From assembly GCF_024763615.1 (NCBI RefSeq), contig NC_077224.1, positions 75,836,712-75,900,711 of the forward strand: 64,000 bases of DNA. The letters are read 5' to 3'. Positions 31,216 to 42,563 of this stretch are shown one piece after another. The DNA is from Phlebotomus papatasi (taxonomy: Eukaryota > Arthropoda > Insecta > Diptera > Psychodidae). The notes beneath the pieces were generated by a model, which saw only the letters and a program-made list of their open reading frames with translations, was not told where the DNA came from and did no database searches. Positions within the stretch are counted from its first letter, which is position 1; each line of letters starts with the position of its first letter. A program made the translations under genes and the position numbers.

Positions 31216-32133
31216 GGGGAGACTGGGGCAAAAAGTCACAAAATGGATATTTTATTTTTTTTACAAGCTACTCGAGCGCTTCAAACATTTCTAATTAGCG
31301 TAGTTTTATAGGAAATTTACCGCTCTACAACTTTGTGAAAGTAATATTCCTCTATTTTGTAAGGAAATACGTTTATCGAGCCAATTTCTAAAAGGTGATT
31401 TTGTGACCATTCTCAAAAATGCTGGGGCAAATAGTATCAGACATGGGGTATTATCATATTTTGATTCGTTTTATTACGGGCTTCGGTAAATTTGAAAAAT
31501 TAGAGGATATGTTTTCATAGAAAATTTATTCATCTACACCTTGGTAAAACACCGTTTTCTCTGCGAGATAAGTGAGAAAACGAGAAAAGCGCTTTTCAAG
31601 CTATTTTAGAAAAACACACACAAAAGACTGCAAATTGTTTGACTATTGCAAACAACAAGAGGCGAGACATGATAACGACGTTTCTTTTCGCAGTGAGATA
31701 TCAGAAATTGCTTCGCTTTTTTATTACTTTTTGCTCCATACCTTTTGTTACTTTTTACCCCAAGTGGCCATTTTTAATAAAAGGATTCCTGGAGAAAAGA
31801 ACTTTTGTGAAATTCTAAAATAGATAGAGGATTCGTATTCAAAAAATCCAAATTATTTAGAAAATATCAACCAGTAAATACCAGTGCATCAATTTTGGAA
31901 AATAAGTAGGTAATAATTGTTATCATCTGCAAGGAAAATATTTCAGAAATAGAGTTAAAAATTTCGATATTTTTTATTTTCTAAATTCCTTGTTCGAATT
32001 GTATGAAACTTACGACATTGAAGAAGGTTTATGGAGGTTATCTATAGAAAAAAATTGAGCCGCTATCTTTTTTACCTTGGAAAATATTGAATTTTGAATT
32101 TTTCGATTTGTGACTTTTTGCCCCAGTCTCCCC
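31216..32133. mobile_element. GGGGAGACTGGGG-family element, long type, copy 2
   Basis: A 918-bp element begins GGGGAGACTGGGGCAAAAAG and ends CTTTTTGCCCCAGTCTCCCC, with perfect 20-bp ends and TA on each side (31214-31215, 32134-32135). It is the reverse-orientation homologue of 26344-27247. 'AAAAAGTCAC' follows both ends. A plus-strand open frame (31572-31823) corresponds to that of the other copy. Confidence 0.88.
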
Positions 32134-32139
32134 TATATA

Positions 32140-33620
32140 TTTATTATTAAATAAAATCATCCTTTTTAAATCTCAAAAGATAAAATTAAATCTCAAAAGA
32201 TAAAAACAAAAAACTCGCAAGATGACCATATAAAATGTATTATTTTTTTGTGACCTACAAATGTTATACTTTTTCTTGAAGATATAAAAATAAAATTTTA
32301 ATTTCTTCATCTGAAAGTGATACAAAAGTAGAAGTGCGAACATAAAGTATTCTAGAATGTTCAAGTTTCTGTTTACAAAAGTTTAACTACTCATTTAAAA
32401 ACTTCTATACCATAACAAGCTTCTGTGTCTTGTTTAATTTCCCAAAGTGTTAATTGTTTTAACAAGAGTGACAAGAAAAAAACACGTCAAAAACAATTCC
32501 ATAAATTTGTTTCTTACGATCTTTTAAAACGTCTCATTAAAGTTTTAAAACACAAAAAAAAAGCTGAACGAGAACTCGAAAACTCGGTGGAAAATGGTTC
32601 GTAATAGAGAAGTACTGTGTCATAAAAAGCATGGACTTTTCCATGATTACGGCATAAATTACACATTGGTTGTGAACGTGTCTTATTTTTTTCCACCTAA
32701 ATAAGGTGTGTGACAATTTAATCACTTTCTCTCTCTCACTTCGTTCAATCAAATTGAAAAGTTTTTCCCCCTTTTTCTTACCATAAGACGACAGAGAAAA
32801 GTCGTCTATTGCCACCCATCAATTTCCTCTTCGTCAATTTTGGCACAAGAAAATGAAAAAGACACAGTAATTGAGGAGAGGTTTTCACGTGGAACAGAAG
32901 AATCACAATAAAGAGTCTCAAACTCCAATAAAATGGAAAAGAAATGACAAAGACATGTTACGAATGATTATTGCAACATAAAATTTTCTTTGGCATTATT
33001 TCACAACATCACGTGGAAATCACAAAGTTTTATATATAAGTGCACTACTTAAGTGTCACTATCACAGTTCAATATACAAATAGTTCTTAGAATTGTCACT
33101 TTGCACCCTATCTAACCTCTACATTATTGATCCTGTTCTTCCAGCTAAACCATAATGAAAAAATATGGTATTAATCGATAGACTTTAGGAAATCCTACAT
33201 AATTTATTAAATTACATTATGTGACCTAAATTACGGAGATAGACATGGGTAGGCTATATTCAAGATTCCAATTTAAACTGTCATTTAATCTAGTGACAAA
33301 TGTAATATGAACTAATAGTTTAAATATGCGAAACATAATCTTATAAATGAATTGAGAAAGGGAAAGAGGGGTACTTTAAGTCTTAAAACTTTAAAGAAAG
33401 AATTTTAAACATTAATTTCTTCGGATAATAAATCAATGTTTAGGAACTGAATGACTTTTTTGTTTGTTACAGCTCTATTGGGATGTCCTTTGAAGGACAA
33501 TAAAGCTCCAGGTTAAGATGTTTTTATGAGAGAGGCAGGGCAAACAGAGTCACCCAAGGACATCCTCCGTTTCATAGCAAGTGCCGTACAGTAGCACAGG
33601 ATGTGAATCGTGTCCTATTC
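32140..33620. other. AT-rich DNA, no supported feature
   Basis: A 20-bp direct duplication of AAATCTCAAAAGATAAAA type lies at 32169-32202. At 33590-33622 the phrase 'GTGTCCTATTCGTC' resembles the end of the TTAA-flanked element at 55111-55506, directly beside another ACACTGAGAG MITE, as also occurs at 55 kb. No exon was recognised. Confidence 0.35.
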
Positions 33621-33623
33621 GTC

Positions 33624-33875
33624 CACTAAGAGAAATCCGAAAAAGTTAAAATAACATTCTGGAAATGTTCATTTTACCCTGCAGTATTGATCCGAAATCG
33701 GTGTAAATATTACTCTTTTTAGGTGTATTAGGGGTTAAAGTTACCCTTTTTCATGTTAATTTTACCCTTAAAAAGGTGTAAAATTAACATTAAAAAATGT
33801 TGATATATTTTTACATCTAAAAAGTGTTAAAGTTATGAGGAAAAAAAGTTAATTGCACTCCCGTTTTTTTTCAGT
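33624..33875. mobile_element. ACACTGAGAG-family MITE, copy 2
   Basis: The ends are CACTAAGAGAAATCCG and TTTTTTTTCAGTA. The interior is nearly identical to 6211-6475 and 55188-55442, sharing for example TGATCCGAAATCGGTGTAAA. The terminal bases are more worn than in copy 1. Confidence 0.7.
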
Positions 33876-34735
33876 ATCATCTTCGTCTTTAAAGCATATT
33901 GCAACTAGATTTCTTTCCCAAAACCGTATTTCACCATCATAAAATTAACGTTTTTCGATACAATTTTTGAATAAATTCAATTCAGGAAAGCGTTAAAACA
34001 GAACAATTATACACATTTCCTTAAAAGAAAACAAATGCAATTCATTTTAATACGTTTAGCAATAAAATGTTATGAATATTTACATTCAACAGCCCAAAAA
34101 GTGCTACATAATTCTCTTAAAAAACTATTTAGTAACAAATACAAAACTCTGAAACAGTTATACTTCTTATTTTTTTAAAAATTCTTTAAAAAAAAATTAT
34201 ATTTGACGTAATATATTATTAAAATATATAACAAAACGTCTCAACTTTGCGAAAAGCTCGAACTCACAAGAAACAGCTCTCTGTGAGTTATCTTCTCGCA
34301 TGGTGTTTGGGTGCATACCACTTTACTACCAATTAAATTAATTCATAAATTTAAAATAAAAAATAACCATACCGAAATAGAAAATTGCTTAAGAAGAGCT
34401 CATTTTAGAATGCTTCGGTATGAGCAACAAGCATGCAGACAAGTGAAGAGTAAAGTAAATCATTTACGGGAACTTTATCGATTTACCCATTAAGTCCGAT
34501 GAAGCCGGGTTGGAAATTTCAAGTTCTTGCAAAAAATCCGAATTAAGCAAATTTAAAAAGTATATTTCTCAACAGACTTAATTAAATTTGGCGTCGTTGC
34601 AGCGGTATTTGAATCAAATACCGCTCAAATAAGTCAATCAAGTCAATCAAACAAGTCTGAATCGATTTTGATCGGTTATGATCCAATTATTATTTCTTAA
34701 ACGAAATAAAATTGTAGTAGGACTGTTGAGCCTGA

Positions 34736-35093
34736 ATAAGTTGGAAGGAGAAAGCCCGTCCTGACGAAGACTCTTCTAAGCCAACGGTATCAATCACTGT
34801 TCAGCTGGGATAGTAACTTTGAGGGGTGCTATAACGACGGCTAACCTCAAGTAACTATATCGCTATAGTTATCCGCTAGGTGGGGTTGTGAGTGCTCGAC
34901 GAGTTATTTCGAAGGCACAATCGAATCGGCTCCTCACTCGGTCTTCACCAGTGAAGTGAGGAGGACACCAGATTTGTGGCTATCCTGAAATGGGCAATTG
35001 GGCTCAATTCCGGGAGTCTAACGATGAAAGGTGCTCTAGCATGTTCTCGTGTGAGACCTGTAGCAATATTGCTACAAAATTGTATTCCATCTA
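34736..35093. other. GC-richer island, possible retroelement fragment
   Basis: This patch is clearly richer in G and C than its surroundings, with sharp edges and phrases such as GGTGGGGTTGTGAGTGCTCG and CTCACTCGGTCTTCACCAGT. No reading frame stays open for long and I recognise no protein, RNA gene or terminal repeat. By analogy with the LINE fragment at 42.6-43.5 kb, which has a similar composition contrast, a decayed retroelement is plausible but unproven. Confidence 0.3.
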
Positions 35094-35380
35094 GGATACT
35101 TCAGGCAAATTCTTCAATGATTTAGGGTCCAAAGAACACCTATTGGCACTTTAAAAACTTGTAAAAAAGGATAGATTAGATTGTCGATGTAGATTGTAGA
35201 TGATTATATTGTCGAGAAGGTATACCTTCCACCCTATTGATCACTTTAAATTTTCTTTTCAAGCAAAAATAATTGTAAAATTTCAAAATCATGAACTGAA
35301 GAATATACTTTTCCCCATGAACTTTATCTCTAAAGAACTTCATTAATATAGGATATTACTATGAAAGTACTTTTGAAATG

Positions 35381-36033
35381 TGGCATCTAAAAGCGTCTAC
35401 TCACTAGGAGCAATTAAAAAACTGCTTTTTTAAAAACAATTCCACCTATTACTGAACACAGAAAAAAATATTTTGTAAAAATGTTCGTAAATGTTTGTGA
35501 ATTCCTATGGGGGAGTTACGAAATGGTCGTGAATTTTATAACCCACAAACAAGTTCATAAAAGTTTGTACTTTTTTTTACAAACATAGTTCGTAACATGA
35601 TCATTTGACGAACATTTTTTGTACTGCTACAAACATTTGCTCGTAAATGTTTGTAAACACACAAAAAGTGTTCGTAAAATTTAGTCATTTGTTCGTAAAT
35701 GTTCGACAGGAAAACAAACATTTACGAACAAATGACAAAATTTTACGAACATTTTTTGTGTGTTTACGAACATTTACAAACAAATGTTTGTAAAAGTACA
35801 AAAAATGCTCGTCAAGTCATCATGTTACGAACAATGTTTGTGAAAAAAGTACAAACTTTTACGAACATGTTTGTCGGTTATACGATTCACGAGCATTTCG
35901 TAACTCCCCCGGAATTCACAAACATTTACGAACATTTACGAACATTTTTACAAAATATTTTTTTTTTCTGTGTCGGCGAAAACGTATTTTTTAAAACTTT
36001 TTGACGAAAATTGCCTCTAATGTGTAGATGCCA
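35381..36033. mobile_element. TGGCATCTA..ACTAGGAGCAATT MITE hosting a palindrome
   Basis: The left end TGGCATCTAAAAGCGTCTAC followed by TCACTAGGAGCAATT pairs with the right end, whose complement is TGGCATCTACACATTAGAGG followed by CAATTTTCGTC. A shorter uninterrupted relative lies at 53526-53663. The palindromic element at 35456-35973 is inserted inside it. Confidence 0.55.
35456..35973. mobile_element. Large palindromic element built of TTACGAACA motifs, copy 1
   Basis: A 518-bp near-perfect inverted repeat has its centre near 35709. The ends are ACACAGAAAAAAATATTTTG and its complement. Both arms are filled with repeats of the type (TT)TACGAACA(TTT), seen about fifteen times. Because of the symmetry, similar open frames appear on both strands. 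They are by-products of the repeat, not genes. A shorter copy lies at 54163-54536. Confidence 0.8.
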
Positions 36034-36039
36034 TATGTT

Positions 36040-37685
36040 ACGACTTCAAGCCTTTTGCATTCTTTAGTACCTTTAGTACGATAATGAAACCGTCGCAAGA
36101 TTAAAATCAAAACTACTGTATGAAACTGCTCCAACCTACCCTATTAGATATAGTGGACGAATACACATATAAATTTTAAATACTGTTTAATGTGAATACA
36201 GTGTTTCGAAATAAATACATTATAAGATTAATTAATTATTAAGGTGCGCATTATGTCCACTTTTACTTTCGCACCAATTGAGCATACTGCGAAAAATGTT
36301 TGCATTCACCTTTTACACTATATTTCGCGTCCCGAAAAGCTACTTTAATGCAAAATGAAACATTTATGATATTTCCACCATTAAGTTGAATACGTGGGCT
36401 TTTTCATCTGGGACTTGAAAATTTTTCCTCTACTTCCATTGTCCTGTAGCACTCCATTAGTACGTTCATTAGTCTCTGTAGTGTACGTAGAGAGATTTTT
36501 AAGTAATTACCACGGCTTAATTCGAGAAACAAATAGCATCCTTCCCTTGCTTCCCATTTCATTCGTGGTTTTCGCACCTACATATTCTCATTTTCCTTAT
36601 CCAGCAAAGTGTTGGGAGGGAGTTTTGAAATGCCCCCAAAAGTACCACAATATCATTTAGAGAAGAACAAACTACCAAAGTGAACAAGATACAAAGTGAG
36701 AAATTATCGTGTTGTTGCAAATAATTAAACTTAAATATTAATGACCTAAACGTGATTTTAAGTCCAAAAGAAGAAGAACACTAAACTTTTTCTACTGTAT
36801 CATGAGGGTAAATGTGAAGAAATTTACACTCTTGTAGGCAATTAATATTCTTAAACATCTCTGGACACATGATTTTCCAACTTTTTTGTCTTTTCCGTGC
36901 TCGGTTTTTTTTTTTTTGTTTTCTTTTTTTTTTACTTCTTGCAAACTTCCTCCGTACAAGAAAGCTTATGTTTCTGGTATAAAAATTGCTGATAGATTTG
37001 TCCACGCCATGAAACAATAAAAGTCAAGAGGTGACATTTGTAACTGATTCCGCTTGAGTCGCGTGGAAGGGCACAAGAAAAGCCCCCAAAGATGAAGCTA
37101 AGTTAAGAAATCTTTGGTATCTTATGCTTATGCTTTGGGTGTTAAAAAGAGCGTGTGTGTTCGATGATGATGATGAAGAGGGCAAAGAGAAGATGATCAT
37201 AGAAAGTTACTATTCCCACGGCCTCTTTTCCATTTTAATACATCTCATGTCTCTTTATTCTCTCTTTCACTCCAACCATTGTACCGGCAAAAACTCCTTC
37301 AACCATCCCATTCTATTGAATTGTGATTTCTGCACACACACTTTTCTTTATACGAGTCGGCAGTCAGTCGAAAAATAAGAAAGGAAGATGCTAAAACAAT
37401 GGAAAAATGGCCAATATACCACAGGAATCAATGAAAGTACAATCGCGAGTCAAATTTTATTCACGAAGAGCCAGATACACATTCATAAATTCATGAGTAT
37501 CGATAAGATTCTCCTCACCACGAAAAATTGAAAGCCAGAGAAAATGCAGGAAAACACTATGGAAAATTTCATTACCATATAAATTCTAAGATATAACCCA
37601 AGTAAAAGATATCAAGTACTCAGAACATGCACTTATTCAGAGTCAGATGTATAATTTTTATATCTAATATTCTTGCTTTATTATT
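36040..37685. other. Single-copy-looking DNA, no supported feature
   Basis: No element ends or exon were recognised. Base composition at 36390-36660 and 37030-37380 is less extreme than in the MITE clusters, so these may be older or constrained intronic DNA. Confidence 0.3.
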
Positions 37686-37688
37686 ATA

Positions 37689-37903
37689 GGGGAAAGTACT
37701 CTCCCTTTGAACGTTCATACCTTCGAATAATTTGAATTTTCTTTTAGTTTTCCTAAGAGACTTACACATTTCTATTAAATATTAGTTGCATTATCACCAA
37801 TTGTTGATAATTCCGTAATAATTTAGTGTAAATCTCTTACGAAAAAGAAAAGGAATTAACATTATTCGAAGGCATGAGCGTTCGAAAGAAAAGCACTTTC
37901 CCC
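37689..37903. mobile_element. GGGAAAGTACTCTCCC-family MITE, uninterrupted copy
   Basis: A 215-bp element has ends GGGGAAAGTACTCTCCCTTT and the complement of GAAAGAAAAGCACTTTCCCC, flanked by TA. It lacks the insertion present in 9583-10206 and so shows the pre-insertion state of that copy. CGAACGTTC-type palindromes lie inside the ends. Confidence 0.8.
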
Positions 37904-37905
37904 TA

Positions 37906-39833
37906 AACAATAAAATCGAGAGTATATTCATCACATGAAACGATTGACAATAAATAAAACTTTTAAGTTTTATATACAGTTATTAGGGGGTTTCCCAAAT
38001 TGGGAACCCAAAAATATTTCTAAAAGAACAAAAAAAATCTTGTCAACTGATTATGTTACGAACGTTTAAGATGAAAACTAATCTCTAAGGTGTTTAAAGT
38101 ATAACGTAACCATTTACACATGGAACAAGATTGCAAATATATTTACTGACTTGCTTTCTTGCCAAGATTATTGTAGTAAAATTACGCAAATATGTACTTC
38201 AGGAAAATGTATGTGTAATTTAAAAATGTGTAATATTAATTCTAAGTAATGTTAAACTGTGTAATTTGGAATGAAGACTCAAACAGTTGTGGATATTCTG
38301 TACCCAATTTTTACACATTTTATATAGAATTTACACAAATTTTAGAGAAAAAGTGTAGGCATTACATAAATGTGTAGCAGTACACAAAAATTACACATTT
38401 ATGTAAATTTTCAATGGAAATCATGGTGAAACGGCTAATAATTATTTACCGTGTATACTTAATTCAAAAATCTCTAGACTTTATAATGTTGAAACATAAT
38501 TTTATCAAAATGAAATTTTAAACTTTGTGAAATACGTAATCGTGAACAAGGTATTTAATCGTATTTATTAAAAACAAATATATCTTTAATAGCATTCCCC
38601 ATTATTGATTTAACTTCCGTAGTTGAATTTCGAAGATGTGATAGTGAAAAATCATCACTCAGAAATGTGGCTGATTTTCAATTCATAATAAAATCAGAAA
38701 ACCGCGAAAATGTTTATATGATGGTTGATGAAAATGGTGATCAATAATGCAATATGGTATTTCATAAAAAAAGTTTTTCTTCTCTTATTCCATTTTATTA
38801 AATGAAAAAGTTTTATAGTCAGTTAAACAATCCATTTCTATCATTAAAAAAACGTAAAATTGATCAGAAATGTCTGCATACCATTTAAATAGTTCATAAC
38901 TTTTAAACTTTCTTTCCGTTAACAATATTTTTACTATCTGAACGCATATTTACTGGTTAATTTTACCAGTCTTCTGTCCTTTCTGTAGCCAATAATAAAA
39001 TAATGCAACAATACGTTGTGTTACTTGCGTCTGATCTATTCCCCTTAATTTTGATATAGAATAAAAACACTTGAAGAATTGATTGTAATTTCCTGCCCAC
39101 AAATTTCAAGAAATTCATTGAAAAAAAACCTATCTTCATTGCTCAATTAAAATACCACTAAACGCCTCTATCCGAACCACATAAAAAATTGACTATGAAA
39201 AGAAGTAGAATTTTGTAAGGTAAATTTAATCTATCTTAGAGAAAGAAAAACAATGGTGAAGAAGACCAAAACCCACTTGATATATTTGTTTCATACAATA
39301 GCTGATTTCCATTTAAACAGAGATATTTCATTGAAGTTTCGTTTGTAATTTTGCTTGACTCATATCTTTCTATTCATGACTTTTTAGAGCCTCTTATACA
39401 AGAAATTAAGTAAACTTGAAGAGCAATTCCAAGTGTTTTTATTTTCTTATTTTTTTTTATTTTACAACAGGAAATACCTAGATTTCACTGCTACGGTACT
39501 TTTTCCAAGAAAGGGATTTCTTTGAGTGTACAGTACTAAAAGAAAGGGAGATAGGTATTATGAGGTAAAAGATAAAGTAAATTGCAGTGAAGTTATAGTG
39601 AAAGAAGGAGGAAAATAAAATAAGAAAAAAATCACTCAATTGCCGTCTATTTGAGAGTGAAAATTCAAACCAAAGAGCTATTAATTGCACGCGTTTTTAT
39701 TGCTCGAACATTACAGAGAGTACCACATGTATACAATCCATTGATTTTTGTACAGCTTGCAAAATAAAATTTTGAACTTTTGAGTTTTTGGACATCAATC
39801 CACAATTCGGGTGAAAAGTTCTGAGAGCGACAC
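37906..39833. other. AT-rich DNA, possible TGTGTAATTT repeat cluster
   Basis: Between 38160 and 38410 the motif TGTGTAATTT or its complement occurs repeatedly. This could be a decayed inverted-repeat element (ACATTTATGTAAATTTTC at its right side), but the ends are not clear. No exon was recognised. Confidence 0.3.
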
Positions 39834-39836
39834 TTA

Positions 39837-40849
39837 GGGAAAAGGCACATAATTTTGGACAGTCTGCTTATAAACATCAATGTTCTAAGTTTGAAGTGCG
39901 ATATTTTCAATACTAATTGAATTTTTTGTTACTCTATTTTCAGAATAATTATTTAGAAATTTGGCAATTGTTTATCGTCTTTGTTTTTACTAAAATTAAC
40001 CTTAATACGTTTAAAATTGAGTTGATAGGTAGAGATGGCTTTGATTCAAATTTCGGACAACTTGGTTGAAATTTGGACACCTTGGCTGTATATTTGGACA
40101 GTTAATTTGCCTCAATAGGATACCCATTGTTCTCCATTTCAAGAACCAATCTTACCAAGTCCTCTTCCTGTACCATAGGGAACTGTAGAATGTCACATGT
40201 GCTATGTCATTCATTAAAGTGAGTTGACTTCAGTACTCCAAGTACGCGCGGATTCGCGCATTCCCTGGCCTTTCCGGGTCCCTTTTAAGGCTTTTCTTAC
40301 TACATTTCGTTCGTAGAGATGATACTCCTTTAATTCTCTATCTATTTATCTCACAAAAGCTAAAACTTCACGAAACTTCGAGAGGAAAACACCTGTTCAA
40401 AGTAACAAGAATTACCTGACTGGTGAATCTCTGAGAAAATTTCCCATTTTTACACACGAAAAAATGTAATTTATAAGGCAAATCTCACTTCAGGCCAAAT
40501 ATACAAATCACCATTAATGTGAATTAAAAATATCGATGAAATATTGTTACTACTTCACTACAGCTAAATAAGATTGAAGTAAACACTAAATTCTGTCATA
40601 TTTCTTGTAAGCAATTGCTCACACTCCTCACACTGAAGTTTCAACAAAGCAATTTTAACTCAAATCTTATTCAGAATTTAACAAATTTAGTATTAAAATC
40701 ATCCAAAAAGAACAAATATTTAGATAGAATTCATTATTCATGAAATATTGGAACAAAAATCCATAATTTAAATCAATTTATCTTTAATGTCCAATTTTAC
40801 CCTCAAAGTGTCCAAATTTAGAAACTGTCCAAAATTATGAGCTCTTCCC
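39837..40849 (-). mobile_element. Pogo-like DNA transposon, deleted copy
   Basis: A 1013-bp element has ends GGGAAAAGGCACATAATTTT and the complement of AAAATTATGAGCTCTTCCC, each followed by GGACAGT. TTA lies on both sides (39834-39836, 40850-40852), which includes TA. It shares ends and interior with 15887-16313. The minus strand carries scraps of a pogo/Tigger-like N-terminus (40102-40313). The catalytic domain is absent. Confidence 0.65.
40102..40313 (-). pseudogene. Pogo/Tigger-like transposase N-terminal remnant
   Basis: Two minus-strand blocks in different frames read RKALKGTRKGQGMRESARTW (then 'STEVNSL') and, further on, MVQEEDLVRLVLEMENNGYP followed by IEAN and a stop. The first resembles the helix-turn-helix pattern 'AL..VR.G..S.REAAR.y.v..STL'. 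The second resembles the 'ls.eEE.eLv..il.M...G.Pl' pattern that follows it in pogo/Tigger/CENP-B proteins. The order is right. Frameshifts and stops show decay. Assignment is by eye and moderately sure. Confidence 0.5.
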
Positions 40850-40854
40850 TTATA

Positions 40855-41970
40855 AACAATTGGGAGAATTATAAATTATAGTTAGTAATTTAGTATCACT
40901 CTTAATATGGATCTATACCTAACTTAGTTTCCAACTGAAAATTCTCCCTTATCTTTCAAGTCAATTGAAGTTGATGTGTTACAAAAACTTGCTTCAACAC
41001 TAATCCAAAATTCGAATATTATATGTATGAATTGTTTAATAATCCATCATTATTAACTAGATTTAAACTCCAGCAACATCTATCTATCGGAAAACGTGAA
41101 TCAATTTCTCCGTAGCCAACACTTTAAGCTGAATAAAGAAGCAATAGTAGTCATAAAAGCATCTTTTACAGATGTTCCAGCAACACGCTTAAGTCATTAG
41201 AATTATTGGAGGCTCATTAGGTCAAGTACGTCAAAGTTATAGGAGATTATTGATAAAAAAAAAATCTTGGAATTATGTATTCCCTTTTTCCTGTCAGGGC
41301 TCAGAAGTTTGTAAACCGACCTGTATGTATGCGTCCGGTTTACAAACTAAACATTCAGAGATAGAGACTTGGGGTCTTCAGAGAATTCCTTATAAAACGC
41401 CTCAATGATTATTAACACGAGTTTTTACTTCCACACAATTTAAAACCATGTCTTTTTTATTAGCATGTCTCAAAAAGGTGTTGTGCAACATTTTTCATTT
41501 TTTGACAGATATGTTGTAAATGTTGTCCAGAGTGGATATTTTGCAATTAGAGTAGTGATATTCTCTGGAAAAAAATGTCTTGTCACATTAGCAAAAAAAA
41601 GTTTTTCAAAAGGATAGTCTTCCATACGGGATATTGAAACGTTTTGTCACATCGGCGATCAACTAGATCGTGTTAAAAGTTTGTAAAAAGGATGATTTTC
41701 TATATAAAACGCAAGAAAAAATTGTCAAACAAGTAAACAACATCCTTTTGACAAAATCTGAACAAGATACATTTATCCGTTTAACAAGATATTTTTCTCA
41801 GAGGTATTTTTTATCAATATTACAGTATTTTATAAATCTAACGCAAAATACTTATTAAATATTTGTGATTTTTCTTTTTGATTTTAAAGAAAAGAAAGTT
41901 TTTACTAACTCTGAAAAGTGCTACCACTTTCAGTTTAAGCATTCAAATGTTTCTCTCGTTATATGTTTAG
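40855..41970. other. Mostly featureless, with a dispersed-repeat scrap
   Basis: Around 41290-41400 the phrases TCAGAAGTTTGTAAACCGAC and 'AGAGATAGAGACTTGGGGTC' resemble the repeat at 2700-3330. A weak similarity to 95-165 lies at 41665-41740. No exon was recognised. Confidence 0.3.
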
Positions 41971-41975
41971 ATCTA

Positions 41976-42191
41976 CAGTACGACTGCAATCATTCAACAC
42001 TTTTGATTTTTATATTTCTGCAGTATTCTATTTTTTTTTAATTGTTGTAGTTACTATTTAACTCGTTAAAAATCGTATCAAATTCTTACTTAACAAAAGT
42101 AGTTTAAATTTTTACACTGTACTTCGAATTTTAAATATTTCTCTCAAGATGTTTAAAAATTTTTGGGGTTGACTCTATCGGAGTCGTACTG
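41976..42191. mobile_element. CAGTACGACT MITE
   Basis: A 216-bp element has ends CAGTACGACTGC and the complement of CGGAGTCGTACTG, preceded on the left by TA (41974-41975). The right flank is CA. It is non-coding with AT-rich interior. The short ends make this less sure than the other MITEs. Confidence 0.5.
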
Positions 42192-42563
42192 CAGTTTCGT
42201 ATTGTTAACAAAAATGTTCGTAAATTATTTCATATTAACTTAATCTGGAGTTTCAATTAATACATTTGACAAGTTTCCCATACACAAAAACTAAATACAG
42301 CAATCAAACTCAAAAGCTTAATGACTCTATGAGAAATATAAAGAAGACATAGCCAACGTCACAGCCTTAAAAATAACCTTCAATCATGCCTCATAACATT
42401 TTCATGGTCACAAGTTTATTAAGTCTACGGAATGCATTTCTCAACCCATTGAAGTACGTATGAGTTCATTTGAAAGATCTTGGAATCCCAAAAAAGTGTC
42501 AACCAGTTTTAAAGGGTTATGAATGTATTTAAACCGAAGAACTGGCTATAAACCGATAATAAA

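Noticed and set aside
34736..35093. tRNA or other small RNA gene in the GC-richer island
   Set aside because: I could not find a full cloverleaf or clear A and B boxes; left as unassigned.
35536..36004. Mirrored open frames sharing NIYEQMTKFYEHFLCVY on both strands
   Set aside because: Produced by the palindrome and its repeated TTACGAACA motif.
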